Of a stretch of DNA of 29,110 nt, positions 11,165-21,322 are shown piece after piece; positions within the stretch are counted from its first letter, which is position 1, and the number at the start of each line of letters is the position of its first letter. Source of the stretch: Haplosporangium gracile (Eukaryota > Mortierellomycota > Mortierellomycetes > Mortierellales > Mortierellaceae); NCBI GenBank assembly GCA_015499985.1, contig JAAAUF010000365.1, positions 8,015 through 37,124 of the forward strand, read 5' to 3'. Made by a program: the position numbers and the translations under genes. The notes beneath the pieces are model-generated. The model had not been told where the DNA came from, made no database searches, and worked only from the letters and a program-made list of their open reading frames with translations.

Positions 11165-11752
11165 GGGTCGAGACCAGATGAAGGTGCGGGTAGGAGGTCG
11201 TTGATTGTGTGTTTGAGCACTGCTGATTGTTGTTCCTCTTCCGGGGGTGGGTCAGGAGAAAATCGGGGAGTGAGAATCGATTGCGAGAGAATGAGCGAGT
11301 GAGTTAGGGATGGAGAAGAGGTTACGAGTGATAAGTGTAGAGCAGGTAGAGGAGAAGAGAGTGGGGATAACTTTGTGATTTGTTGAAGAGTCGAAGTGGT
11401 AGTGATGTTGATTGATGTATCTTTGTTTGTTATTGCTGAAGGAGGAGGGAGGGAATAAAGGTGGGATGATGAAAGGAGAAGTGAAGAGAAGTGAAAAAGT
11501 ATTGTGGTGGCAATCGAGGACAAACAAACCCAAACAACGCGTTATTTTATTTTGTTGTCCTTCCCTCCTTTCCTGCTTCTCTCCCTCTCTCCCCTCTCTG
11601 TGCTGAAAATCAAAACAAAAATCCATTGGTTGCTCTTACGCAATTTTTTTTTTTCTGCTCTTTCTTTTTCCAGCAAGTAAACTTCCGCACGACTGATTCT
11701 CTCTTCTTTGTTTTCACCAACACACTCACGGACACCAATCACAACCTCAACC
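11165..11752. promoter_or_regulatory. Divergent promoter between the SUN and CMR1-like genes
   Basis: A 588-nt head-to-head interval. The left half is GA-rich on the plus strand (CT-rich in the SUN gene's sense), typical of fungal promoter/5' UTR sequence. The right half is CT/T-rich toward the WD40 gene. Open frames on the minus strand are simple Ser/Leu-rich readings of this biased DNA and are not called. Confidence 0.6.
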
Positions 11753-14006
11753 ATGCCGGTCCACCACGACAGCGACAATGAGAGCGACACTCACACCCAG
11801 GACAACAACGGACTCACTGAATAGTAAGGCACCACTCAAACCCACTTCTGAAGCCATTCTGGGGCTGCCTTTGTTTCATTATTGTTATTTTTGGTGGCGT
11901 CGTCAGACAAACGAGCAAGAGGAGCACATATATCCATGACTCGCCCACCCGCTTCGCCCTACCTTGACTAAAATTGATGTTTACTGTTTTCTAGTGAGAA
12001 GATGCGTCTCGAGAATATCAGGCGGAACCAGGAAGTAATGAGGATGTTCGAGTTGCCTGAGGCCGTTTCTGCAGTCGGAGCCTCCCGTGCTGACAGAAAT
12101 AAACGATCTGCGCCCACACCCGGTCTGAAGAAGGAGAAGCGAGTCAAGCATACGGAGATCTTGCCAAGGAGGACATCCAATCGTCGCGCCAATATTGCTG
12201 TAAGCCTTATTTCTTTCGTCTGATAATGCACAATGCACAAAGATATATTTGGCCAGAAAAATATCTTTGCTTTATCTGATCATCAGTACTGTTATCTACC
12301 CGTATTGTAGCCTGACAGCACACCGTCACCGAAAACAGTTGAACCGCTGGCAGATCCTGACCGGATCAAGAAGATGCGCAGAAACGGGACATTGTCACTT
12401 AAGGAGATCAGTAACGGACATGGCGACGACGACAAGTTTTCGCAATTGATGGAAGAGCTGGCTACATATGTCCCCGATAAGGCCCGCGTTAAGGATTTGG
12501 AGGATCTGAGTGATGATGAATCAGCAGCCCCCGTTAAGAAGGAACCTGAGGTCGATGGGAAGACTGTCAAGAAGGAGGTCAAGAAAAAAGTCAAGGAGGA
12601 GGAGGAAGATAACGCCGCCGAGAGCAAGAAGGAAGAGGCTGATGACAAGGTCAAGGAAGAAGAAGCTGACGACAAGGACGCCAAAGTCGGCATTCGGAAA
12701 TATTTCAGCAGATCGTCGGCTGCAAAGGCCACAGCTCCTGCCGCAACGACGCCGGACACAAAGGCGAAAGCAGGATCGGCGGCCAAGGATACGACAAAGG
12801 CCAGTCTCCCCAAGTCTGAGGACGCCGACAACAAACCTTCGTCGTCTTCTGGCGGTAAGGGACCTTCCTTACGGCGACAGGTCCAGGCGCTCAAAATTCA
12901 AGGACCCTGGCCCACAGTCAAAGTCTGCCAAGGACGCATTTACTGTATGGCGATTCATGAGAACAGGGATAAGGTTTTGGTTTGCGGTGGAGACGTCGAT
13001 GGCAACCTTGGGTTCTGGGATCTTGACGAATCGCAGGCGGATGATTACGAGCCCGATGAGGAAGAGGAACCCAACATCTACAACTACAAGGCTCATAGCA
13101 GGACCTTGTCCAGTATGCAGTACTCACCCACCGAACCCAACAAACTGTTTTCGACTTCATATGATGGCTCTGTTCGGTATCTGGATCTTGTTCAGCAAAA
13201 ATTCCTCGAGTCCTATGTCGTTGCTCCCGATGCGTCCGACCATCTTGGCTCCGTCTCGATCACTTCTTCAGGGCAACAACTTTGGTTTGCGGATGTTGAT
13301 GGGGGCGTCACACTTAAGGATATCCGGACACCCAAGGACGAGATGGTCTACCGCAAGATTCTTCACGAGAAGAAGGTCGGATGTGTCAACGTCAACCCCA
13401 AGTACGACAACCTCATTGTTACATCCTCACTTGATCGAACCATGAAGATCTGGGATATCAGGACTTTTGGACAGTACAAAGAAGACGAGGCCATTGTTGA
13501 AAAGGCTTTTTTTGAACACCGCCTCAGTGTCACTAGCGCCATGTGGAGCCCTGATGGTATGTATAGCAATTGCATTTCTGCTGGAAAGGTCATTAAATGC
13601 GTGTTATTATCTATGAAAACTAACGCTTCCCGATTTTACTACGTGTAACGTAGGCGCAAGTATTGCAAGTACGTCGTATGATGACAATGTCAGGATCTTC
13701 AACAACTTTGAACCCTCTCTCCCCGATTTCAAGGAAATCTCAGAACCGATCCGTATCCCACACAACAACCATAGCGGTCGATGGGTGACCATGCTGCGCG
13801 CTGTGTGGTCACACCAGTTCAACTGGTTCTCGATTGGAAACATGAACAAGTCGGTGGATATTTACTCTCGTGGCACAGGCGACTTGATGGCCAACTTGAG
13901 CGATCGCCGTAACTTGACGACCGTTCCTGCAGTCAATGCCTGGCATCCAAGCCGTGTCCTTCTTGCCAGTGGAATGGCTAACGGCAAGATGGTGATCTGG
14001 CGGTAG
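11753..14006 (+). CDS. CMR1: Cmr1/WDR76-type WD40-repeat protein
   Basis: Four exons, 11753-11823, 11995-12199, 12311-13556 and 13654-14006, join in phase to give 624 residues. The N-terminal hallmark spans the first junction: LTEYEKMRLENIRRNQEVM, matching the Cmr1/WDR76 opening. A charged Lys/Glu-rich disordered stretch follows (about 130-260) and then a seven-bladed WD40 propeller to the end. Blade signatures include DGNLGFWDL, DGSVRYLDL, DRTMKIWDIR, DDNVRIFN and the final GKMVIWR. Known role of the family: a nuclear chromatin/DNA-damage binding protein linked to replication stress and CCT chaperonin; yeast Cmr1 (YDL156W) binds UV-damaged DNA. The segment VGIRKYFSR before the propeller faintly recalls a PCNA-type motif but lacks the leading Gln, so I do not call one. 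It shares a promoter with the SUN gene and converges with the protease gene. Confidence 0.92.
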
Positions 14007-14032
14007 TTACACCGACCGTCAAATATCACGAT

Positions 14033-14038
14033 AATAAA
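14033..14038 (+). terminator. AATAAA polyadenylation signal of the CMR1-like gene
   Basis: AATAAA lies 27 nt after the TAG stop, in the A/T-rich 130-nt interval between two converging genes. Confidence 0.6.
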
Positions 14039-14136
14039 AATATATTTCTTAGAGAATTGTTTAATATAATTTTTCTATAGTACATTCTAAATGGTGGCGA
14101 AGAAACAAAAACCAAAAAAAAAATACTTGTCCACAA

Positions 14137-16816
14137 TCAAAGCATCAAATAAGTAAGACTCAAAGCAATCAAGATCGATCTTTGCACAGTCATTCCTGAC
14201 ATTCTGCCGTTTCCAGCAGCCGCATTGTTCGATTCACCAGTCTCCAGGTGTGCAAACCCAATCCTCCCGCCTGTCGCAACATTGGTTCCAAAATCAAAAA
14301 CCGAATACACATTCTTGAGAAATACGTCTCCGATCAGCCATTCCTGAATGGTCACCGTCGATCCTGTCGGGAACATGACCGCGCTTAAACAGTAGTCTCC
14401 TTGTTGGGTCTTGGAACGTGCAGATTGGAGTGCCAAATGGGTATAGGGGATCTGGAATGTCAATTTGCCAAAAGTCATTGTGATGACCGTGTCGCCGCTG
14501 CATGGCATATACCAACGCCCTCCTTGTGTTGTCTATTCACAATAGTGGCATCAATAGAAACATTAATACGGCTGCTCAAGAGAGAAATGTGAGTGAGTAG
14601 TCAGATGTAAATTCGATAACAAAAGAAAAAGAGGATTACCACTCTGACGGCACCGGGGATAGCGCCGTTAATGGAGTCAGAGATAGCTCGAGGGACCAGC
14701 ATGGCCGTTGTGCCCGTGTCAATCGTACCCAACGCTCCATTGACATTGATCCTTGTACCACCAACCGTCATTCCGCCTACAGGGACCTAATATTAAACAA
14801 ACAAAAAAAGGAGAACCCCAAATAAGAAACGAGGCTTTCATCTTCCAAGAGTCCAAAGCGAAAACCACAACAAAAACGGCGAAAAACGACCAAAAAATAA
14901 AGACACCTACACTCCATGGTCGCTTGCCTGCACAGTCAACATAAGTAATCTCGCCTCGGAATTTGGTGGTGTCGATGCCTCCAAAGGTGATCTCCCCTCC
15001 TGCAGAATAAGCGCCAGGCAATGCTCCTGAATCATTCGATCGTCCATTGGGAGTTGTTGACTGGAGCCAAATACCAATCATGTTGCGTGGCAGCACTGTG
15101 TTGTTGCGAAGCACATTCAAAATGGGAACTGCACTTCCGGCGGCATAGTACCAGAGCCCCATGATCCCGTCGACCCTGGGCGGTAATTGGGCTCTGTTTT
15201 GTGTCACAATTCCTACGGCGCCTCGAAATTGCAGTGAGCCAATGGTGTATGTTTCCTGTTCAGAAAAACAAATGTAGAAGGATTTACGTCAGGCAAAGAC
15301 GAGGAGAGAGTGCAGATCTCTTCAAGCACTCAGATGAAGTGTAGATGACTTACGGCGACATAATGCCCAGAGACCCCTTGCCCGCTGACATAAGAAGCGG
15401 TAAAGGTGTTATTCAACATCTTGCAGGACCTGTTGATCCCACATCCAGGCAAAATAGAAGAGGTAATGTTAACCTTCTGAACATTATTTTGGGCGATTCA
15501 TTTGCAAATGCAAAATTAACAATAACGGCATGATGGTGCATACGTTGAGGAATCACAATGGAATCGTGTAGCTGTCAGGCAAGTCTCGGTCACACAACTC
15601 GACGATGACAACCAAGTAGTGGGGCTGCCTGTGTCGATGATCACGTTAAAATTCTGCGCTGGTGTACCCAGTCCAAAGGATATCGCTAAATAGAGGCACC
15701 GGGATCGAAAAAAAGGTTTGCTGATAAGTCTTCACGACACGCATTTTTGCAGTGGGCTCAACGCTTTGTCCTCTTCCTCTTCGATGATGACGGCAATGCT
15801 CAGATCGCTTGGACTGAAAAACCAAAAGAAACGTACTATACATAACATCGTTTTCGACGTTGGTCAATTGGACGCTGCCAAAGGGTTCTGTCGTGGAGTT
15901 TGTTCCTGTGCCGTTGGCCGCTGAATGGACATCTCGTTTGTGCAAGTATCTTCTTGTGAGTGAGTCCGGGTTGAGATGAACAGGGTTCTTGAGGGTGTTT
16001 ATTGGAACACTACAACAGGGACAAACAGTAATGGATGCATTAGTGACTATTCCCGGGTAAGGTCATGAACGGAAAAAGAAAAGAAGTGTTCTTTTATTCA
16101 CGACCAAAATCAAAGGACGTCATTGTTTTTAGAGTCATTTTTTCAATATCCGTGTGCTCAATAGATCTCTCCACTTCCAACTCTCTTGAACCCCCCCCCC
16201 CGATTGTTATTCCTTTGAAATAGTGTCTAGAAACGAAGGCGCAACATGTGGAGTGATAGCAGCAACAACGGACAGCCACAAAAACAAACAAAATAAAAAA
16301 AAAAGGAGACAGCGATGAGAAGCACTTTATCAAGGCAAAAAAAATAGATGCCTTTTTCATCCTCACTACACCATCACCGTCAAATCGTTCCGTTGTTGCT
16401 GCTCCTAAGATTTAATCTCTTTACTGCTTAATCTTCCTTCTCTTCTTTGCTCCAACCGACCAACGGTACAAATATTTACGGTTGACGCTGTTGTTGACGG
16501 GTTCTTCTTCATATGTAATGAAATAAAAACTGATAACAGATATCTTTTATGTTTCCCGAGAAAAGAAGATATCAGGGGTGAAATCGAAATACGATGAAGG
16601 ACCTCGGATAAAAAGAGGAGCGATACAAGCAAGGTTTGCTTCCCTGTAGTCCTGAATTGAGATGGGACTTGTTGTTGTACTTCAAGAGAAGGAATGAAAT
16701 GGAATGAAAAAAGTGAATGTGCGTTTGGTGCATTACATGATGAGGCCCGAAGTTGCTAATGTTGCTGAAGTAAAGAGGGCAAGGACCAGCCACGGTGCGG
16801 AGAGAGTGATCTTCAT
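14137..16816 (-). CDS. Secreted pepsin-like aspartic protease (family A1), probably GPI-anchored
   Basis: Seven exons read leftward and join in phase: 16816-16737, 16009-15837, 15685-15544, 15429-15354, 15255-14911, 14786-14640 and 14532-14137, for 452 residues. Exon 1 encodes a classic signal peptide (MKITLSAPWLVLALFTSATL) and is found only by splicing; its split Ile codon fits exon 2 exactly. A propeptide ends in Lys-Arg at 51-52, a Kex2-type site. The first catalytic motif is VIIDTGSPTTWL (Asp102), the second GTIDTGTTAML (Asp295). Flanking pepsin blocks are also present: ISFGLGTPAQNF, VDGIMGLW, GGEITFGGID and a final LIGDVFLKNVYSVFD. The C-terminus has a small-residue/Asn linker and a hydrophobic tail, as in GPI-anchored yapsin-type proteases. 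Likely site: plasma membrane or wall. Intron 1 (727 nt) is far longer than the others here. Catalytic family is certain; GPI anchoring is inferred. Confidence 0.92.
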
Positions 16817-17187
16817 TAATTATTATGGAGTGGGCAATTGAACAAAAATAAGGGAGAGGGAAAGGGAAAGGGAAAGGGTCAGAGGGAAGGGAGGAAAGGT
16901 TGAAGGAGGGAGAGAGGAATAGGAGAATGGTCAAAGAAAAGGAAGGAAGGAAAACGTGAGCGGAAGTGAATTACAAAAGGAGATAGAAACTGAGAACACT
17001 CTTTTTTAACGCCTAGTCAATCCATAGACATGAGCCCCCTCCACACCCACCCACCTACATTTTATTTTAACCATGTTCCTTCCCACCTATGTTGTCATCG
17101 TATATTGCATCGGTCACACAAACATTTACTGCTCTTTCCTTTCCATTTTTTTCATTTTTCAGATGGGTGCTCACTTTGTTCGTCTTT
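16817..17187. promoter_or_regulatory. CT-rich upstream region of the aspartic protease gene
   Basis: On the protease gene's sense strand this is a pyrimidine-rich tract; on the plus strand it reads GGGAAA-like, with three AAAGGG units at 16861-16878 and further GGAAGG repeats to about 16950. CT-rich blocks just upstream of the start are usual for fungal promoters. Beyond 16,980 I see only T-rich sequence without a gene. Confidence 0.45.
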
Positions 17188-18111
17188 TCAGTCATTCTTT
17201 GAGTATAACTGTTCGTTCATCGTGGCCCTTCCATGCCATAAATGAAAATGGTCGTCGGTGCATTCTTTCCTTGCGTCTCGTGCGTTTCGGTTTTCGCTCT
17301 GAGTAAGTCTTTCTTGGACCAAGGTTTGGTCGAGGCTTAAGACGATTTTTTTTCCCCTGCCAACATTCACGTTTGATAACGAACGATCGCATGATTTAAT
17401 TGACTCTACACTTTCATTTTGCTCCGCAAATGTAGCTTTGACCTTCGCTGTTCTTGCAATAACAATACTCGTCTTTATTAAGAAGCCCTTCGTCATGTCT
17501 GAATGGTAAAGTACGGCGAGACTATCTTTTCGGTGATACATCGCAATGACAGCGCCAACAGCACGGCCGAACAATGGGCTCAAATTAAGAACCATGGAAG
17601 AAAAAAGAAAGAAAAACGCATTAGCAATCGCATGGTCATTTGACACACACATACACAGTGGAGTGGAGAAAAAAAGCACACATGATATTTACGAACAACA
17701 AAAAAAGTAACAAGGTCCAGTTCCAACGCGCCCGACGCCAGAAGCCAGTTAGGATGACATGACAAGCAAATCGAGCTTTTAAAGGAAAAGCCGTACATTC
17801 CTTCAAGGGAAGAAGCGCACCCGTAACCGCTATAAGAATCCTGATATTGTACTTTCGCGCTGTGTCGAATCCACAAGCCAGCGCGTCAGTTGGCATTTTT
17901 TTCCAATTGGAATTTTCTTCCACCAAGGGCATGAGAGTAACCAAAGGAGCTGAGATAGAAGCGCATGTAACGTCTTTCATCGCGCCTCAGGTTTGCCGGG
18001 CATGTCCTTAATAAAGAATGAATAATCAAATAACGTAGAAGGAGCGCCAAGAAGACAAAAGTGTTGGAATAAGATGGTATACATAACGTGTGATGTACTC
18101 AATAACCATAC
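17188..18111 (-). other. Minus-strand open frames, unresolved; possible decayed or lineage-specific gene
   Basis: Two overlapping minus-strand frames are open here: about 115 codons (17980-17636) and 163 codons (17679-17188). An intron-like interval (GTAAAT donor near 17688, CTAAT branch, GAG acceptor near 17578) lies between them, but the phases do not join in the frame that stays open. Codon use is mixed and not clearly like the confirmed genes. I recognise no domain. It could be spurious, a relic, or a rapidly evolving gene. Confidence 0.2.
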
Positions 18112-18205
18112 CTAGGGCAGACACTGACGATGACAGCGACAAAGTGTCCACTCGAAGGAGCGATGACTTGGTTGGTGCTGAAGGTGAAGGGGGTCGCGAC
18201 TCCAT
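18112..18205 (-). CDS. Candidate first exon of a hypothetical protein
   Basis: From ATG at 18205, a 31-codon segment with good codon bias (MESRPPSPSAPTKSSLLR...) ends at a GTATGG donor after 18112. The next acceptor is ambiguous: AG near 18006 gives an immediate short end, while AG at about 17985 leads into the 115-codon frame below. In-frame TAA lies 45 nt upstream, so this is a start exon or leader. No family is recognised. Confidence 0.25.
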
Positions 18206-18376
18206 GTCCTTTTCATTGACAAAGGAAGCGGACGACACCCGGAAATGTTAAGAGTGTTTGTCGCAAGCCTTTAGTTTGAGCTCGGACCACTGCCAATCAC
18301 CCATCAAATCTCATGCCCTGGATACGCAATCGACTCTCTCCTTCCTTTATCGCCCTCCCTTGCTCATCAAACAGCC
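18206..18376. promoter_or_regulatory. Possible divergent promoter
   Basis: A 171-nt interval between the candidate minus-strand exon and the first ATG of the broken plus-strand gene. C/T-rich on the plus strand. No specific motif is identified. Confidence 0.25.
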
Positions 18377-21248
18377 ATGTCCCTTCCTCCACAGTCAGCA
18401 ACACCAAAAATCGGCACACCCACAGACCTCGAGCCTTCCCACTCTCTCTCCGGGATCCAAGACCATACCGGTGCCATCCCGCCAGACCTACACCTCAAAA
18501 CCGACTTTTTAAGAAAAGTAAAAACCCGTTATTGGACCGCCGAAGGGTTCCTTTCCCATGGATGCCTAGACTTGGACCTCCTCCTCCATGACCTCGCAAC
18601 TATGGTTGTCGCTCGTGCAAGTTGGCCTATCAGGCAAATGATGATTTCGCATTGTAGGAATCTGGTCAAGTTCTATAGGTCTGAGAAAGGTGGTGTATTG
18701 ATTCAGTTGTTGAAATCTAGGCAGTAGTTGGTGAGGAGCATTAGCTGTTTGATATGAACGCTTCCATTGCTGTCTTGAAGAGCTATCACGGTAAATGATT
18801 CACTCGTCTTCGTTTTTCGTCACTGTTATCTGGACGCAAAGTTGTTTTTGTTAACACATACTTACGCGTCGTTTCTCTTTTTTATTGGATACCCCTCCAT
18901 TGATAACAACACTAGGATCCAGCAGCAGCTCTTCTGTGAGCACTATTGTCAATGGTGGCCCCAAAAAAAAGAAGAGTAACTCGAAAAGGTGACAATGCCC
19001 GCCGCCGTAGAGCCCAATGGTATTCAAGAGCATATGAATAATGCGCAGAAGGCAGCCCTGAAAAAATAAGGTCTGGCGACATAGACAGAAGTGTCATCCT
19101 AACCATCCAATCAGTTTTTGTTTCTCCTTTGTAGTGATAGGTGCGGCACAGCCAGGGAGCAAATTGATGGCAGCATATCTCGAAAAGCAACGCGGACTGT
19201 CCATCGACGACATGGACCTGTCCCCTGAGACCGACCTGAATGGCAGACAAGCACACATCTACCAGCACTACCTCCGCATCTTGGCCAAAGACACACCTAC
19301 GCTGCTCGAGCAAATGCAGCTGCTGTAAAGTGCTTCTTCATTTCCTGGATTCAACATGTATATCGTTCGGTTCATCTGCGGAACTGATGGCTTGACGATT
19401 TGAAACCTTGGTCATATTTTCTGCTGAACTAGGACAATGCTATCGGGAATCATGCATGGACTTGCGGCTCGTGACTTTTTGACGCGCGCCGCTAACAATT
19501 ACTAGACACTCGATACGCCAAACCGCTAGACAAAGAAATCGCTGATACCCTCAAGTTCCTTGAACCATACATTAAATTGGGACTGACGATATTGCGCCTC
19601 AGGATTGAGTCAGCGCTCGGGAAGAAGGCTGAACTTGTCCTTGCCGGGGAAGACATGTCCCCGGCAATGCCTGGACTCTGATTGATCAATAAACTGTGCG
19701 TATGCATGTGGTCCGATCTTCTTCCTCGTCAGCGTCGAAAGATGCTAGCTACTAACCTCAAAGTGTCGCGTCCTACCTTGTTTTTGATCATTAGGGTGAC
19801 AAGCATAGATACGACTACTTTACCAACAACAGAGGCGGAATATGTGTCGCTATGGAAGGACACCTTGGAAACCTTAAGTGAAGGGAGACTCAAGCTACGC
19901 AAGTGAGTTCACTTAATCCATTCATCTAACCCCATCTTTTTGCCATTTACTTCGTTGGCCAAGATGACTAAATATCCATCTAACTGCCATTTTATGGTTG
20001 AACATAGCGGCAAACGATATGCAACACGACGGCGGTTCAAAAGTGCTCCTCAATATCCCTCTGGAGCACATCCTACGACACTGAATCAGGTCGAAAAGTA
20101 GATCTCATTTTACAAGTCGACGGGTTAAAGGTCATGAACATTGAAGCGAAACGCGGACAGGACCCCGTTCAGGCCGAGTCGCAATACTCCAAGAACTTGC
20201 GGATCAACCAGGCTATTTATTTGGCTGCTCGACAGAGAGGGGTTGTGCTGGAGACTATACCCTCCTTGGACATTCGAGGTAACCCTCCTCAGTGCGGGTT
20301 TCGTTCTCTTGGAGAATTAGCTCAAACATATCTATTAGCTAACTGGAGTACATTTTTTGTGTGATCGTAGGGTGCACGGGTTTGGTGTGTGTTGACAAAG
20401 AAGCCAGACAGCAGTGTGTTCATAGGAGGCCTGGCCTGCCAATAGGTCATCGAACTACCGGTCCGGTTAAATGATATCGTCGACTTTATGAGCCAAGGAG
20501 GTGGACTCCAGACTTTGGCCCGTTTTGTAGTGAACTATATGTTCATTTTGCCATCAAACATTTCAGGCATCATGACAATGCTGCAGACAATCTCAACGAT
20601 ATTCTTTTCTCGAACAGAGGATATCGTGCAAAAGTTCCATGAGAACGTCAAACAACAGCTAAAACCCCAACGAGCAATCGGCGCAGCAACATTAGCACCA
20701 CAAACCAGCAGCTCCAACAACTCCAATAATTCCAACAACTCCAACAACTCTAACAACTCTAACAACTCCAACACCAACGCCAGTCAACATGATAACTACA
20801 GCAACTATAACTACGGTGACAACGACAAAGACAACGAGAGTTCATTTACACACACCCTCCACGATCGCCACTGGGCCTTGGTACGTTTACGCTTCTGACG
20901 TCCAAAAAATCACGGCAAGGAGGGGCGTCCTTGCATCAGACAACTTCTAACAATTCTTCGTCTTCGGGTAGTCAACAGAAACGTCAACGAGGCGCTAGTT
21001 ATAAACTCGCTGCTAGTACAGTCGACGACAGCAATGAACATAGAATTGTAGACGAGAGCGATGAAGACGAACATGGAGCAAGTATCGCCGTCAAAGACAA
21101 GAGAAATCGTAACGACATGCACAACAGTTTTGGGAGTAGTGGCAAAAGCACAAAAGGTGACGGTAAAGACCGGACAAATGAAGGAAACGGTAAAAGACAA
21201 AACAATGAGGGCAACGGCAAGAGACAAGGCAAAGACACAGGCGCTTGA
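18377..21248 (+). pseudogene. Broken multi-exon gene of an unnamed family with a possible PD-(D/E)XK-like region
   Basis: A coherent set of plus-strand exons is visible: 18377-about 18690 (uncertain 5' part), 18754-18790, 18916-18975, 19135-19324, 19433-about 19695, 19795-19902, 20008-20278, 20371-20880 and 20940-21248. Most splice sites and several branch points (for example ACTAAC near 19750) remain good. The reading frame is damaged: TAG with a one-base shift at about 19503, TGA at 19679-19681, a one-base shift at the start of the 20008 exon, another in a GT run at about 20385-20392, and TAG at 20443-20445. Recognisable pieces include FDMNASIAVLKSYHG, GRKVDLILQVDG and VMNIEAKRG, the last two giving a D...ExK pattern as in PD-(D/E)XK nucleases. 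An Asn/Ser repeat and a charged tail follow. From memory, similar proteins of unknown function are multicopy in Mucoromycota. The 5' end, and whether 18377-18727 belongs, are unsure. Confidence 0.65.
20713..20771 (+). repeat. CCAACAACT-type 9-bp tandem repeat
   Basis: About six imperfect 9-nt units encode a run of Ser-Asn-Asn within the broken gene. The unit keeps the reading frame, so length changes here would not cause a frameshift. Confidence 0.7.
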
Positions 21249-21270
21249 ACTACAACACAACACTTTCTTC

Positions 21271-21280
21271 AATAAATAAA
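21271..21280 (+). terminator. Overlapping AATAAA polyadenylation signals
   Basis: Two overlapping AATAAA copies lie 23 nt after the TGA of the broken plus-strand gene, in the 74-nt gap between converging reading frames. Confidence 0.55.
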
Positions 21281-21322
21281 TTCTCTATGTACATGGTTTA
21301 TTACTTTAAACACTTCCATCCT

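Noticed and set aside
11161..11523. Minus-strand open frames of about 120 codons upstream of the SUN start
   Set aside because: These Ser/Leu/Thr-rich readings of CT-rich promoter or leader DNA end at or overlap the true start and do not join it in frame.
12690..12720. Possible PCNA-interacting motif (VGIRKYFSR) in the CMR1-like protein
   Set aside because: It lacks the conserved leading Gln and the second aromatic residue; too weak to call.
12292..12894. 200-codon minus-strand open frame
   Set aside because: Antisense of the Lys/Glu/Asp-rich part of the CMR1-like exon 3; the Ser/Leu-rich content is a composition effect.
16094..16366. Hydrophobic minus-strand frame considered as the protease signal peptide
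   Set aside because: It is T-run driven, has no good donor in the right phase and lies inside intron 1; the exon at 16816-16737 fits far better.
16572..16934. 120-codon minus-strand frame over the protease promoter
   Set aside because: A different frame over the same DNA gives the signal-peptide exon with correct splice phase; this one is Phe/Ser/Pro-rich read-through of the CT tract.
20709..20775. Tandem repeat considered as CRISPR-like or satellite
   Set aside because: The units are 9 nt without spacers and encode an in-frame Ser-Asn-Asn run, so it is a coding minisatellite.
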